A DNA stretch of 64,000 bases from Cyclobacteriaceae bacterium (GCA_019694875.1 JAIBBC010000001.1:124001-188000); one strand, 5' to 3'; numbered from the stretch's first letter, positions 37,701 through 45,334 are shown. A program made the numbers and translations. The notes: generated from the sequence alone by a model not told the origin.

Positions 37701-38123
37701 CTTTCGAACGATGGCGAGGCTGTGGGCCTTTACCAAAAGCTGGGCGAAAACATTCATATGATTGATGAATATGTATATAATGCTCAGCTGATCGAAGGTT
37801 CTTTCAGCAGAATACCGAATGCCACGGGGCCGTTTGTTTTCACGAAAGTGAGTACACCTGATGCCTTGAACGAAATCATTACCGGCTTTGAGAATGACGA
37901 CCTCACCATAAGCGTTTATCCGAATCCGGTAAGAGAATACCTGAGTGTGGATTCACCGCGACCGATCGATATTATGATTTCGGATTGTATGGGCCGAACC
38001 ATTCAACAGTTCTCTCAGGTAACGCAGCAGCAATTATTGCTCACCAATAATCCTCCGGGGATTTATATCTTGCGGCTTAAATCGGGCAACCGGTTAAAGA
38101 CGTTAAAGATTATCAAGGAATGA
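34734..38123 (+). CDS. CotH-kinase protein with lamin-tail domains and T9SS type A signal
   Basis: 1129 aa with a signal peptide (to AVSAQV). In order: LTD 1 (17-150), a chitobiase/FN3-like module (165-245, IRYTIDGSEPISTSALY), a CotH kinase domain (about 255-640), a jelly-roll-like beta region (700-880), LTD 2 (905-1040), and a type A C-terminal sorting domain (VYPNPVREYLSV, IYILRLKSG). CotH motifs visible are RIGGNCSRNQPQKSFAIKA, the Arg/Asn-rich LMLRNSGNDF, EYQPAVLYLNGQYMG, and the metal-binding WVLWDTDFGF. CotH of Bacillus is an atypical kinase that phosphorylates spore-coat proteins. Here the enzyme would act at the cell surface. It overlaps rnhA by 4 bp. Confidence 0.9.
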   Translation: MMKKLFFALFLLTGTAVSAQVVLNEICPANADINYDPDFYNFSSWIELHNSGTSTVNIGGFYLSDDESSPLKWRVPANTTIPANGFIIFWCDDEDTGRHTNFSLDSDGEDVVVSNSAGQLMDKITFPKQFTNIAYGRVTNGTGAWAYLAVPTPGTGNNPASAAQQLAKPKFSVNGGRYSSPVQVSLSHSKTGAEIRYTIDGSEPISTSALYSAPVSISQTQTIKAKAFLTGFLPGETETQTYFINEHAFSLPVVSISMKPEYLYDNTIGIYIEGTNGVPGYCNGNAVNWNQDWDRHAVFEYYDKDGNRLFNQSVDVRIGGNCSRNQPQKSFAIKARDKYGSNIMNYKFFDNKSINQFGALMLRNSGNDFNVTMFRDAFMQALPVGQMDVDYMEYQPAVLYLNGQYMGIQNLREKIDADFFESNYNVDKDNLDLIETWDQNVLEGSYEGYVNYKNTLAGMNRTTQAAYDFIDQHIDIQEYINYLVCEIYFANTDWPGNNMKFWRDASVNGKFRWVLWDTDFGFYLVGDPAHPTLNFATATDGPGWPNPPWSTEHIRFCLENPLFRARFIQTMNTALNTTFQPDRVISIVNQFQAGIAQEMPFHKTRWWGDMNSWNYEVQRLRDFTTTRTPFMRQHMAEFFGLGEMVNISTSVAQGEGQFKLNGVTADANATQPYFKNLPVKIEPVPALGYAFKEWKIRKRQSQAVPLITSGTTWKYFDQGSMQVNWNTAAFNDASWASGQAQLGYGEGDEATVVSYGPDANNKFITTYFRKTFSVADTVGFAALTGSILVDDGAVIYLNGVEMTRMTMPGGTITYSTLALDGTIEGSYTAFTIPKGLIKPGTNVLAVEVHQINGSSSDLSFDLTLSTVKLGSETIETSTEPVQVDTALSDISYEATFEPFGTIVNNIIINEISTTPSALLDNNGEAEDWIELYNAGSQAVNLGGLYLTDNLNNRTKYQLPAGIGSLQPGAYKIVWADEDVAQGADHLGFKLSNDGEAVGLYQKLGENIHMIDEYVYNAQLIEGSFSRIPNATGPFVFTKVSTPDALNEIITGFENDDLTISVYPNPVREYLSVDSPRPIDIMISDCMGRTIQQFSQVTQQQLLLTNNPPGIYILRLKSGNRLKTLKIIKE

Positions 38124-38575
38124 TCCGCATTTATACCGATGGTGCCGCACAGGGCAATCCGGGACCGGGAGGTTATGGTACCATCATGAAGTATGGCCAG
38201 CACGAGAAGGAATTCTCAGCCGGCTTTCGCCTGACGACCAACAACCGGATGGAATTGCTTGCGGTGATCATCGGCCTGGAGGCAATCAAGAAAGACGGTA
38301 TTCCGATTACGATCTATTCGGACTCGAAGTATGTGGTCGATTCGATTGAGAAGGGCTGGATCTGGGGCTGGGAAAAGAAGAACTTTGCCAAGAAGGCGAA
38401 TCCCGACTTATGGAAACGCTACATACCGCTGCATAAGAAATTCAAACCGAAGTTTGTGTGGGTAAAAGGCCATGCGGGGCATCCGGAGAATGAGCGCTGC
38501 GATGTTCTGGCTGTGCAGGCTGCACAAAGCGGCAACTTACCGGCCGACAGCTGGTTTGAGATGAACATGGAGTAG
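38120..38575 (+). CDS. rnhA: Ribonuclease HI
   Basis: 151 aa, full length. It cleaves the RNA strand of RNA/DNA hybrids. The DEDD catalytic set is complete: Asp7 in IYTDGAAQGNPGPGG, Glu45 in NNRMELLAV, Asp68 in IYSDSKYVV and Asp128 in NERCDVLA, with the flexible His in GHAGH. The ATG overlaps the CotH stop by 4 bp, which ties a housekeeping gene to the surface-protein operon by coupling. The 3' end is 1 bp from the convergent HEAT gene. Confidence 0.96.
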   Translation: MIRIYTDGAAQGNPGPGGYGTIMKYGQHEKEFSAGFRLTTNNRMELLAVIIGLEAIKKDGIPITIYSDSKYVVDSIEKGWIWGWEKKNFAKKANPDLWKRYIPLHKKFKPKFVWVKGHAGHPENERCDVLAVQAAQSGNLPADSWFEMNME

Positions 38576-38576
38576 T

Positions 38577-39113
38577 CTATTTTTTACGCTTTACTTTTTT
38601 TATAGCGTCCACATATTTCTTTTTGACACCCTGGTTTTCTTCGCGTTCGCAAATCGCTTCCAGTGCTGGTAGTAAGTCTGTGTTGAATTTTGTTTGCAGT
38701 TTCACAATTTCGCCTAACGCTAATGCAGTAGCCCAACGCACTACAGTACCTTCGTGGTCTGCATTGTCCAATAGAAAAGTTATGGAGTTCTTGAGTTTCG
38801 CAGGGAATTGAGAGGCGATGTTGCCGATCACGCGCGCACTCTCCCATTTCACACGGGGCGATGGATCCTTTAGCGACTTTGTTACGAACGTCAGCACCTT
38901 CTCATTCGCAATGGCGGGGTTTTTCCTGGTGACAGACTCCATTGCTTCGATACAGTTAGCTTTTTCCTGCTCATCTGACTTCTCAGCCACTGCTATTAAA
39001 TCAGTTACTGGTAACGAATTGTCGTTTAACCACGCAGCGATTGTGGCGACCTTCTCCTTGGCTTTTTTTGATTTGTCGCCTAAGAGTTTAGCAAGTTGGG
39101 TTATTGCAGACAT
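38577..39113 (-). CDS. HEAT-repeat protein
   Basis: 178 aa from the ATG at 39113; six more codons are open upstream. It has no signal peptide. The sequence is four to five helical HEAT-like pairs (IEAMESVTRKNPAIANEKV, SPRVKWESARVIGNIA, HEGTVVRWATALALGEI) ending in a basic tail KKVKRKK. It most likely acts as a cytosolic protein-binding scaffold. Homologues in Bacteroidota are of unknown function. Divergent and unlinked neighbours give no hint. Confidence 0.8.
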   Translation of the reverse strand: MSAITQLAKLLGDKSKKAKEKVATIAAWLNDNSLPVTDLIAVAEKSDEQEKANCIEAMESVTRKNPAIANEKVLTFVTKSLKDPSPRVKWESARVIGNIASQFPAKLKNSITFLLDNADHEGTVVRWATALALGEIVKLQTKFNTDLLPALEAICEREENQGVKKKYVDAIKKVKRKK

Positions 39114-39172
39114 TTTCTTCAGCAGATACACCTAAAGGTAGCAATCATTACCAAAAGGGATCAAACATCCAG

Positions 39173-39862
39173 TTAGGATTCAGGAGCGTTTAGCAATTGC
39201 TCGAAGAAGGCGCCAATATTGTTTGCGCGATCTACGAACTGGAGCTCGAGTATCCAGTGGCGTTTGTTGCCAAACTTATCGGGCTGGAAGATGTCGGTGT
39301 GATTATCGGGGTGGACATCGAGGCACATGTCGTTGGGGTCGTCTGGTTGTTCGTGCGGGTGTTTGCCTACAATGTGCCCCGCAATGGCATTACCAAATTC
39401 ATAGCCATATCGTTTGGTGAGGTCGGTCACATAGCGGAAGTACTCCGCACCGGTTAATTTGGTTTGTTTGAAATACCACGCATTGGCTTCGTGCCAGGCG
39501 GCTTCAATGTCGTTTTTGATTTTGAGCTTGCGCGGATCGCTACCCACCACGTAGGTTCTGCCGAGGTCGGCTTCCCAGCCTTCGAAGATTGGGTGGAAGT
39601 CGAAGAACACGATGTCGTCATCCTGAATGATGCGGTCGGGTGGATCGGCAATGAAGGGTTGCAGCGTATTGATGCCGGCCCGTACGATCTTTTTGTGCCA
39701 GTGATCGGTGATGCCGAAGTCGTCTTTGGCTATCTGAACAATCTCCCGGCAAAGCTCGCTCTCGGATTTTCCGGGAACGATCAGGCCGCGCATTTCGATT
39801 GCATGAAAAAGGTCTTTTGCCTTCTGTTCGGCACGGATGAGTTTAGTTCTGGTGTCGGTCAT
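39173..39862 (-). CDS. M24 family metallopeptidase-like protein
   Basis: 229 aa from the ATG at 39862 (MTDTRTKLIRAEQKAK); the frame is open to 39919. It has the pita-bread fold without the N-terminal domain of aminopeptidase P. Expected metal ligands are visible at Asp in FFDFHPIFEGWEADLGRT (two Asp), His in IAGHIVGKHPH and Glu in HWILELQF. I could not clearly place the last Glu ligand, so activity is uncertain. The family cleaves N-terminal residues or, in creatinase, C-N bonds. Monocistronic. Confidence 0.83.
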   Translation of the reverse strand: MTDTRTKLIRAEQKAKDLFHAIEMRGLIVPGKSESELCREIVQIAKDDFGITDHWHKKIVRAGINTLQPFIADPPDRIIQDDDIVFFDFHPIFEGWEADLGRTYVVGSDPRKLKIKNDIEAAWHEANAWYFKQTKLTGAEYFRYVTDLTKRYGYEFGNAIAGHIVGKHPHEQPDDPNDMCLDVHPDNHTDIFQPDKFGNKRHWILELQFVDRANNIGAFFEQLLNAPES

Positions 39863-40366
39863 GGAGAGATTGGATGCGGGCGAAGTACGGAAATCAGGCG
39901 TTAACGGTGAATCACCCACGCGGGGGTAAACTCAAGATCACCGCGTATGGTATCCACATAAGCGTAATCCCCATGTGGAACAGAAGTAGCAACCCCAATA
40001 GAGATAGCGTCCAGAATGGAGCTGCCGGTTTATACTTATCGTTTCCGGCATAAATCAAGTTTTTTGTACACTTCGGGCATCGATCTTCATACCTTAATCA
40101 GGTAGAAGATGTTTCGTTAAACTTTTGGGTTTAAGTACGAGGGGCACAGCTTTCCAGGGTATCAAACCACCTGTACTAGTTATGAACATTATTTTTTCTA
40201 AGTCAAGTATCACCTTTGCGGGCCGACTTACTTCATCGTTAGTAAACTAGTGGCGACTGTGCTCTACGGAATTTTCAGATAAACTGATTTCTGAAGTTCG
40301 TAACAAAATAGCTTGAAAGTAGTTTTCCAGGGTTGCAACCCTGCCCCTTCCAGTTTTGGCATTCTA
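39863..40366. other. About 500-base gap without a gene
   Basis: No frame with coding features is present. The only structure seen is the perfect 16-bp palindrome at 40328-40343. A related TTTCCAGGGT string occurs at about 40152. The gap marks the start of the accessory stretch. Confidence 0.6.
40328..40343. repeat. 16-bp perfect palindrome (REP-like)
   Basis: CAGGGTTGCAACCCTG reads identically on both strands and lies 24 bases from the 3' end of the lipoprotein gene at 40367. It lacks a T-tract. Short GC-rich palindromes of this type are known as REP elements in some Bacteroidota, but no RAYT transposase is in the window. Confidence 0.5.
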
Positions 40367-40867
40367 TCAGTTCTGTATTAAGCCATAATTACTTTTCGTA
40401 ATTACCTTATCGATCGCCTCGCGCAAGTCACCAATTGAAGAATCAGCTTGCTCCGAGAAAGTGCCGGCATTGATGAAACAGGGTGAGGTTAAAATAAAGT
40501 AATCTTTAGTTTCGCCATAGTAAATTGGAATGCACCATGAATAAAGCTGTTGAGATTTGATGAAATTTATCAACTCTTTTTTCTGTGCGATTGGATACAG
40601 ATCAAGAATCAATGACGGGTTGAGTCTCTCGCCTGACAGATGCGTGAATTCGCGGCTTGTATTTTTGTATTTTAGAACCGCGACTGGTTCTTTAGCATTT
40701 TGAGGAATATCATTCTTATTGAAGTCATTTTGTATGATCTCACAGTCCCAACCAGTTGGTTTTATTCTACAAAAATCGTTCAACGTTGGGTTTTTTTCCT
40801 CCTCTTCACACGATAAAAGTGAACAGGAAATACAAGTTATAAGAAATAAGAATTTACTAGTTTTCAT
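40367..40867 (-). CDS. Lipoprotein of unknown function
   Basis: 166 aa with a lipobox LLSC (Cys20) followed by EEEEKNPTLND, an acidic +2 context typical of Bacteroidota surface-exposed lipoproteins. The body contains two Cys (FCRIKPTGWDCEII) that may pair. Strands and helices alternate with no recognised motif. It stands alone between two long non-coding gaps. Confidence 0.7.
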   Translation of the reverse strand: MKTSKFLFLITCISCSLLSCEEEEKNPTLNDFCRIKPTGWDCEIIQNDFNKNDIPQNAKEPVAVLKYKNTSREFTHLSGERLNPSLILDLYPIAQKKELINFIKSQQLYSWCIPIYYGETKDYFILTSPCFINAGTFSEQADSSIGDLREAIDKVITKSNYGLIQN

Positions 40868-41363
40868 ATGCGATGTTTTTTAGATTATTAAGATGTAAAC
40901 AAATGATTTCTCAACGATGCACACACCGCTCGTCTGTGAGGTGGTATCTTCTTCCTGAAGTCGCGTCCTGTGTTAGGAAGCGATAGCGATTAACGAAAGT
41001 TAGAACTTTACACTAACTTATCACGACCTTCACCACGATGCGTAATCAGTTGTCTCAAAATGTCAGTATAGTTTTGTTATGAGTCGATGTGTGTCGTATC
41101 AGTTAACGTGTTCTCTGAATCAGAGATATCATATTGCCGTCCTGTAGTTGTGATGTGGTGATTAGGTTATCGAGTTGATCGCTACAGGTGCGGAGATGCG
41201 TTACTTCTGGAAAAGGGGTGGTTTTGTGGGGTAACCTGTGCGGTCTTGGCGGGCTCGCATTCCGAGCAGGCCGGATTTCCGGGTTAGCATGATCGAATTT
41301 GCCTGAAGCAGGGCGTTGGTCGGGAAAGCTGAAGAAACAGGCGCAAGTTTTCTTGCCAACATT
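40868..41363. other. About 500-base gap without a gene
   Basis: I see no supported gene, hairpin or promoter in this stretch. It leads directly into the 21-bp tandem array. Confidence 0.55.
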
Positions 41364-41762
41364 GCTCTAACTCTCCGTAACATCGCGAGTTCCATACTTT
41401 ACATCGCGGGAATTAACTTTTACCACGCGAGTTCCATGAGTCACATCGCGCCAACTACAATTTGCACTGCTCCAACACTCACTCACATCGCTCCAATACT
41501 CGCTCAACATGCCCCAACACTCCGCGTGGGTGCTCCAATACTCGCTAAACATGCTCCAATACTCGCTCGCATCGCTCCAACACTCCGTGTGGGAGCTTCA
41601 ATACTCGCTAAACATGCTCCAATTCTCCGCGTGGTTGCTCCAATACTCAGCGTGGGAGCTTCAATACTCGCTCAACATGCTCCAATTCTCCGCGTGGGTG
41701 CTCCAGTTCTATGCGTGGGTGCTCCCATACTCTGTGTGGTTGCTCTAAATTCCGTGCGGGAT
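41364..41762. repeat. Nineteen-unit 21-bp tandem repeat array
   Basis: Nineteen contiguous units of exactly 21 bp run from 41364 to 41762 with no indels. The left half is near-constant GCTCCAATACTC. The right half is one of two types: GCTAAACAT/GCTCAACAT-like or CGCGTGGGT/CGTGTGGGA-like. Units 1-6 are the most diverged (for example GCGAGTTCCATACTTTACATC). Because 21 is divisible by 3, two forward frames and part of a reverse frame stay open through it, giving repeated heptads such as APILAKH/APTLRVG. No ribosome site or conserved flanking coding sequence supports translation. Confidence 0.92.
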
Positions 41763-41876
41763 CTCTTACATATCGTTCAGGGTGCCTGTTTTCCTGCTGA
41801 ATAAGCCTATTTTACAGTTGTGAGCAGGAATTTTCCCGGAGGTATGCAGGAATGCAGCAAGCTTTCCCGTTCAGCT

Positions 41877-42239
41877 TTACCACTGCTGAACAATGATGCA
41901 CACCTGGTGATCGCGTAGCGCGAATTCTTTTGCACCCCACGGGCGAACGGTGACTTTACTGAGGTTAGGGTGGAGAAATTCCGGGTGTGATGCGCTAACT
42001 TTTTTGTACACATCATCGATGCCTTTTGTTTGAAGCCTGAATTCGGGATTGTGCTCTTTCGCGAGTTGTGCATGCTGGAAAAGAAAGATCTGCAGGCCGT
42101 CTCTTTCGAGTACACAAAACGGGTTGGCTGACTTCAGTTCTTCGTGACCGATTTTAAATTCAAGGCAATCCACAAAGAATTTTAATCCGTCATGGATGTC
42201 CTGGTAGTAAACGTTGGGGACTAATCTGATAAAGTTCAT
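41877..42239 (-). CDS. VOC (glyoxalase/bleomycin-resistance) family protein
   Basis: 120 aa, the usual size of a single VOC chain. Paired beta-alpha-beta-beta-beta modules are visible: MNFIRLVPNVYYQDIHDGLKF and FCVLERDGLQIFLFQH, then GIDDVYKKVSAS and KEFALRDHQVCIIVQ. Members bind divalent metal and act as dioxygenases, isomerases or drug-binding proteins. Conserved His/Glu spacing is too loose to choose. The gene follows the tandem repeat on the minus strand. Confidence 0.87.
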   Translation of the reverse strand: MNFIRLVPNVYYQDIHDGLKFFVDCLEFKIGHEELKSANPFCVLERDGLQIFLFQHAQLAKEHNPEFRLQTKGIDDVYKKVSASHPEFLHPNLSKVTVRPWGAKEFALRDHQVCIIVQQW

Positions 42240-42264
42240 GGCTGACCGGGCTACTTCTATGGTT

Positions 42265-42714
42265 CTATGACGGCAATTCGCGTTGCGCCTGCAATTTCTT
42301 CCTTCCCGATATGGCAGAGAATATGGTCACACCAGCTACTACGGGCAAGCCAAACATCAAAAGTTTGCTGCGATATTCGGGCGTGTTAAGTGCAAAAAAG
42401 AACACCAGAAATGTTCCCACGGCAACAATGGTGTTGGAATGAAAAATAAGGTGTAGCGAAGAATACCGCGACTGCACTCCGTTGCTCAAGTTCTTCCATG
42501 CCAGAATTTCGTCTTTGTCGTTGAAAACAAAGAAGAGGTCATCACCCACCCGCGTGTTTTTCGTTAGCCTGCCATCCGCGTAATAGAAGCGCCTGCTTCC
42601 GACCACCAGATAATATGAATATCGGCTGAGTGTACTTTCCGCTGCCGCGCTGGGCGTATCTACCACGAGATTACTATGCTTGTCTATTTTTTCAATCTTG
42701 CCCCGGGTGTGCAT
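42265..42714 (-). CDS. Membrane protein of unknown function
   Basis: 149 aa from the ATG at 42714; the frame is open to 42753. The N-terminal part is a small beta-domain (GKIEKIDKHSNLVV, YYLVVGSRRFYYADGRL, RVGDDLFFVFNDKDEILAW). Two hydrophobic helices (TIVAVGTFLVFFFAL; LLMFGLPVVAGVTIFSAI) end the protein. It resembles the many bacterial proteins with an OB-like domain fused to two helices. No function is known. Confidence 0.7.
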   Translation of the reverse strand: MHTRGKIEKIDKHSNLVVDTPSAAAESTLSRYSYYLVVGSRRFYYADGRLTKNTRVGDDLFFVFNDKDEILAWKNLSNGVQSRYSSLHLIFHSNTIVAVGTFLVFFFALNTPEYRSKLLMFGLPVVAGVTIFSAISGRKKLQAQRELPS

Positions 42715-42858
42715 GGATGAATGTTTTATACCATTGGTGAAGTTAAAGAACAAACATGACTTCTGCAGCAGGGCAAGCGCACCGCTACGCTATCTCAGTT
42801 GTGAGTGAGGCCAATAAAAAATCCGTTGCTGTCGTGCGAGTTTCGTCTCCGCCATCTA

Positions 42859-43503
42859 TTAATGCATTATCGATCGTACCCATGTCGCATCCTTATCACG
42901 AATTCTCTCACCTGTAACAGCATCTATAATAATCGACTCCCCCCTATCGGGTTTTGTCTGGATATGATTTCTAACCTCCCATTGGAACGAATTTGATTCG
43001 CTGTCAAACTTCAAGCCGGTATTGTAAACACCAAGGGCCTTTGCCAGCCCGGACTTGATCGCAAGATCGATCGCTGACAAACTGTCAACTGTGATTTTGC
43101 AAGCACTTGTGTGTACACAGTCAGGAAGCTTTATTTTTTCCTTCAACTCTAAATTCTTATCAATCCTGACTTCAAAAAGGTAGTTCGAACTGCCTTTGAG
43201 AAGTAATTTGTACTTAAGCACATAAAACTCAGGTTTAAATTCGCTCGTATTTTTACTTTTTTTCCTGCGTGTTGGCTTCAATTGTTGGCAAGCACTTAAT
43301 GAAAGGTGGTCCCCTATGTGAATTAGGCTATTCTCGCAATCAAATATTGTGTTTGCAAAAAGATCTTGCCCCAATAGAAGTTTGATTAACGAATCAGCTG
43401 TGTGTTTGACTTGACTCGGAATTTGACCGAGACTGCTTTGAGCTCGTGCGTTAATTACAACTGTAAACGCAAGCGTTGTTAGTATTGCTGTGATTATCCT
43501 CAT
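42859..43503 (-). CDS. Secreted protein with PepSY-like C-terminus
   Basis: 214 aa with a signal peptide ending at INARAQSS. Three Cys residues lie in the middle (FDCENSLIH, SACQQLKP, DCVHTSACK). The C-terminal 80 residues (SAIDLAIKSGLAKALGVY, SFQWEVRNH, ESIIIDAVTGERI) look like a PepSY-type module, which in other proteins inhibits peptidases. The family match is by eye and weak. Single gene with non-coding flanks. Confidence 0.65.
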   Translation of the reverse strand: MRIITAILTTLAFTVVINARAQSSLGQIPSQVKHTADSLIKLLLGQDLFANTIFDCENSLIHIGDHLSLSACQQLKPTRRKKSKNTSEFKPEFYVLKYKLLLKGSSNYLFEVRIDKNLELKEKIKLPDCVHTSACKITVDSLSAIDLAIKSGLAKALGVYNTGLKFDSESNSFQWEVRNHIQTKPDRGESIIIDAVTGERIRDKDATWVRSIMH

Positions 43504-43594
43504 TGTTTATAAAGTGCCAGACAAAGGGTCAACTAAAGTACGCAACGCACGCGACTCACCGAAAATTCAGTTGGAGCTTGCGTTCGAGCCGGAG

Positions 43595-43948
43595 TCAGTC
43601 AAAGATGTTCACGGTGATTGTTTTTCCTGCCTTCACCTGAACCGTCTGTCGAAATCCAGTTTGATTGAAAACTACAACCACGTAGTTACCCATGTTCAGA
43701 TTTTCAAATTTGATTTTTCCACCCTTGAATTGGCTGGTTACTATTGCCTCATCCATGAAATATCTGGTCGTTACCAATACATTCATGTCGAACACTCCCA
43801 CCAATAAATCGTCAACCGGGGTTCCATTAACCGTTGTAACCCCGTCGGAAATTACTACGATATCTCCTGTGTAGGTTGTGTCGTCATCGCAGGCCATTCC
43901 GAACACGGCAAGTATTACAAACATGCCAATCGTACTCGTCATCTTCAT
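43595..43948 (-). CDS. Small lipoprotein with carboxypeptidase-regulatory-like domain
   Basis: 117 aa from the ATG at 43948; the frame is open to 44029 but only this start, or the ATG two codons later, gives a lipoprotein signal (GMACDDDT). The C-terminal part, GKIKFENLNMGNYVVVVFNQ then ending VKAGKTITVNIFD, is the beta-sandwich pattern of CarboxypepD_reg/SpaA-like modules. Its function is unknown and probably structural at the cell envelope. Confidence 0.65.
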   Translation of the reverse strand: MKMTSTIGMFVILAVFGMACDDDTTYTGDIVVISDGVTTVNGTPVDDLLVGVFDMNVLVTTRYFMDEAIVTSQFKGGKIKFENLNMGNYVVVVFNQTGFRQTVQVKAGKTITVNIFD

Positions 43949-44059
43949 ATTGTAATTTTTGGTTATCGCTATGCTGTTTAAAAATCGGTCGCAGCCTTCG
44001 CCTGACCAAGCACGAAGCGAAGATAACACTTATTACGAAGACGTTTTCGAACCCGGTAA

Positions 44060-44251
44060 CAATTGAAGCAGCTTGAAGCGGATGGGTTGATAAGCCGGGA
44101 GGAAGTTAATGGCACGGCTGTGCGGGTTGAATACGCATTAACGGATTTCGGAAAATCGGTTTTACCAATCCTTAATCTGATTTGTGGATGGGGTAAGCAG
44201 TTTACCGAAGGCGAGCCGTTGGAAAAGAAAGGATTTACGAAAGGCAGGTGA
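44060..44251 (+). pseudogene. Truncated HxlR-family regulator remnant
   Basis: The 63 codons to the stop at 44249-44251 match the C-terminal half of HxlR winged-helix regulators: KQLEADGLISREEVNGTAVR then VEYALTDFGKSVLPIL. The frame has a TAA at 44057-44059, exactly where the upstream DNA-binding helix should be, and no ATG start. The N-terminal half is missing. It is the only plus-strand coding relic in this part of the window. Confidence 0.75.
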
Positions 44252-44287
44252 TTTTTTGTCACGGATGAGGCCACAGCCTTGGGTTCG

Positions 44288-45334
44288 TCAGGGTGTGAAT
44301 GGCCCGAAGGTTACACCGTTAAATTTGTATGCTCCGTTCTCGTGGGTTCCGAGCCACAGGGTGCCGGCGTTGTCTTTGTAAATACTGAAAATTGCAATTT
44401 GCGTTGAGTCTTTCAGCACCGGGTAGTGTGTAACGGTTGTGCCGTCATATTTCCAAACCCCGTTGCGGTAGGTTGCGATCCAGATGTTGTTCTCGTTGTC
44501 GGTTACAATCGACAGGTACTCATTGATGTTTCCGTTCTTTTTCCCGTCCAGGCTGCCAAGGCCCGGGTGCCGCGTGTAAAAGCGTTTGCTGTTTACTGTC
44601 AGGCTGTCGTAAATGCTGTACCGATATTCGGTATTGAACCAAAAGTCTCCGTTTTTATCTTCTGTGATGGAACGAACACCGTTCGCACCGCGATCGCCAA
44701 ACTCGGTTACATCACTTTCGGTAATCCATTCAAATGCTTTTCCATTATAGCGGCACACGCCCACCGGATTGGTGCCGAACCAAAGGTTGCCATGCTTGTC
44801 GTGATAGATGCTGTAAATTTCAAATGAACCGGAAAACCCGGGAGGCTTAGGAAGTTTCAATTCGTGAAGGGTGGCACCGTCATACCGAAATACTTTTTCG
44901 GGTTCGGCGTGTCTGAACCACAAATCGTCGGGGTCAAGTTTCCAGTCGTTATCGGCAGCAGCCCGGAGGGTAGTAAATGAATGTCCGTTAAACCGGGCGA
45001 TGGCTGAACGGGGGTAACAGGTTGCGAAGTACAGGTTGCCTGCGTGATCCTCTTTGATTTCTTCAATCCGCATAGCGGGCAGGCCGTGCGCGGTTGTGTA
45101 GTTCGACAGTGTTTTTCCATCGTACCGATACAAACCGGTTTGCCAACTTCCAAACCAGTACAGGTTTTTGCTGTCGTGATAAACAGTCATGATGTTGTTA
45201 CCGGGTACGGTTACCAGATTGCCACCGGTGTGCTGCGGGGCACTATTGACATCCCTTTTCGCACCCGTGGTTTGACCGTTGCATGACGTTAGCAGGCATA
45301 AGACGACTAATGATAAAGGTATATACAATTTCAT
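44288..45334 (-). CDS. Reg_prop beta-propeller lipoprotein without kinase
   Basis: 348 aa with lipobox LTSC (Cys19). The rest is a single propeller of Reg_prop-type blades: NLYWFGSWQTGLYRYDG, NLYFATCYPRSAIARFNG, NLWFGTNPVGVCRYNG, DFWFNTEYRYS, NIWIATYRNGVWKYDG, TLWLGTHENGAYKFNG. These blades normally form the sensor half of hybrid two-component proteins such as the kinase at 14023. Here they stop without Y_Y_Y, membrane or kinase parts, so this may be a free surface ligand-binding protein. Confidence 0.85.
   Translation of the reverse strand: MKLYIPLSLVVLCLLTSCNGQTTGAKRDVNSAPQHTGGNLVTVPGNNIMTVYHDSKNLYWFGSWQTGLYRYDGKTLSNYTTAHGLPAMRIEEIKEDHAGNLYFATCYPRSAIARFNGHSFTTLRAAADNDWKLDPDDLWFRHAEPEKVFRYDGATLHELKLPKPPGFSGSFEIYSIYHDKHGNLWFGTNPVGVCRYNGKAFEWITESDVTEFGDRGANGVRSITEDKNGDFWFNTEYRYSIYDSLTVNSKRFYTRHPGLGSLDGKKNGNINEYLSIVTDNENNIWIATYRNGVWKYDGTTVTHYPVLKDSTQIAIFSIYKDNAGTLWLGTHENGAYKFNGVTFGPFTP

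Noticed and set aside
41364-41762. Possible CRISPR array
   Set aside because: Units are directly adjacent with no unique spacers, and no cas genes are present.
41316-41804. 162-residue open frame across the 21-bp repeats
   Set aside because: The frame is open because the unit length is a multiple of three; there is no start-site evidence and a second forward frame is open as well.
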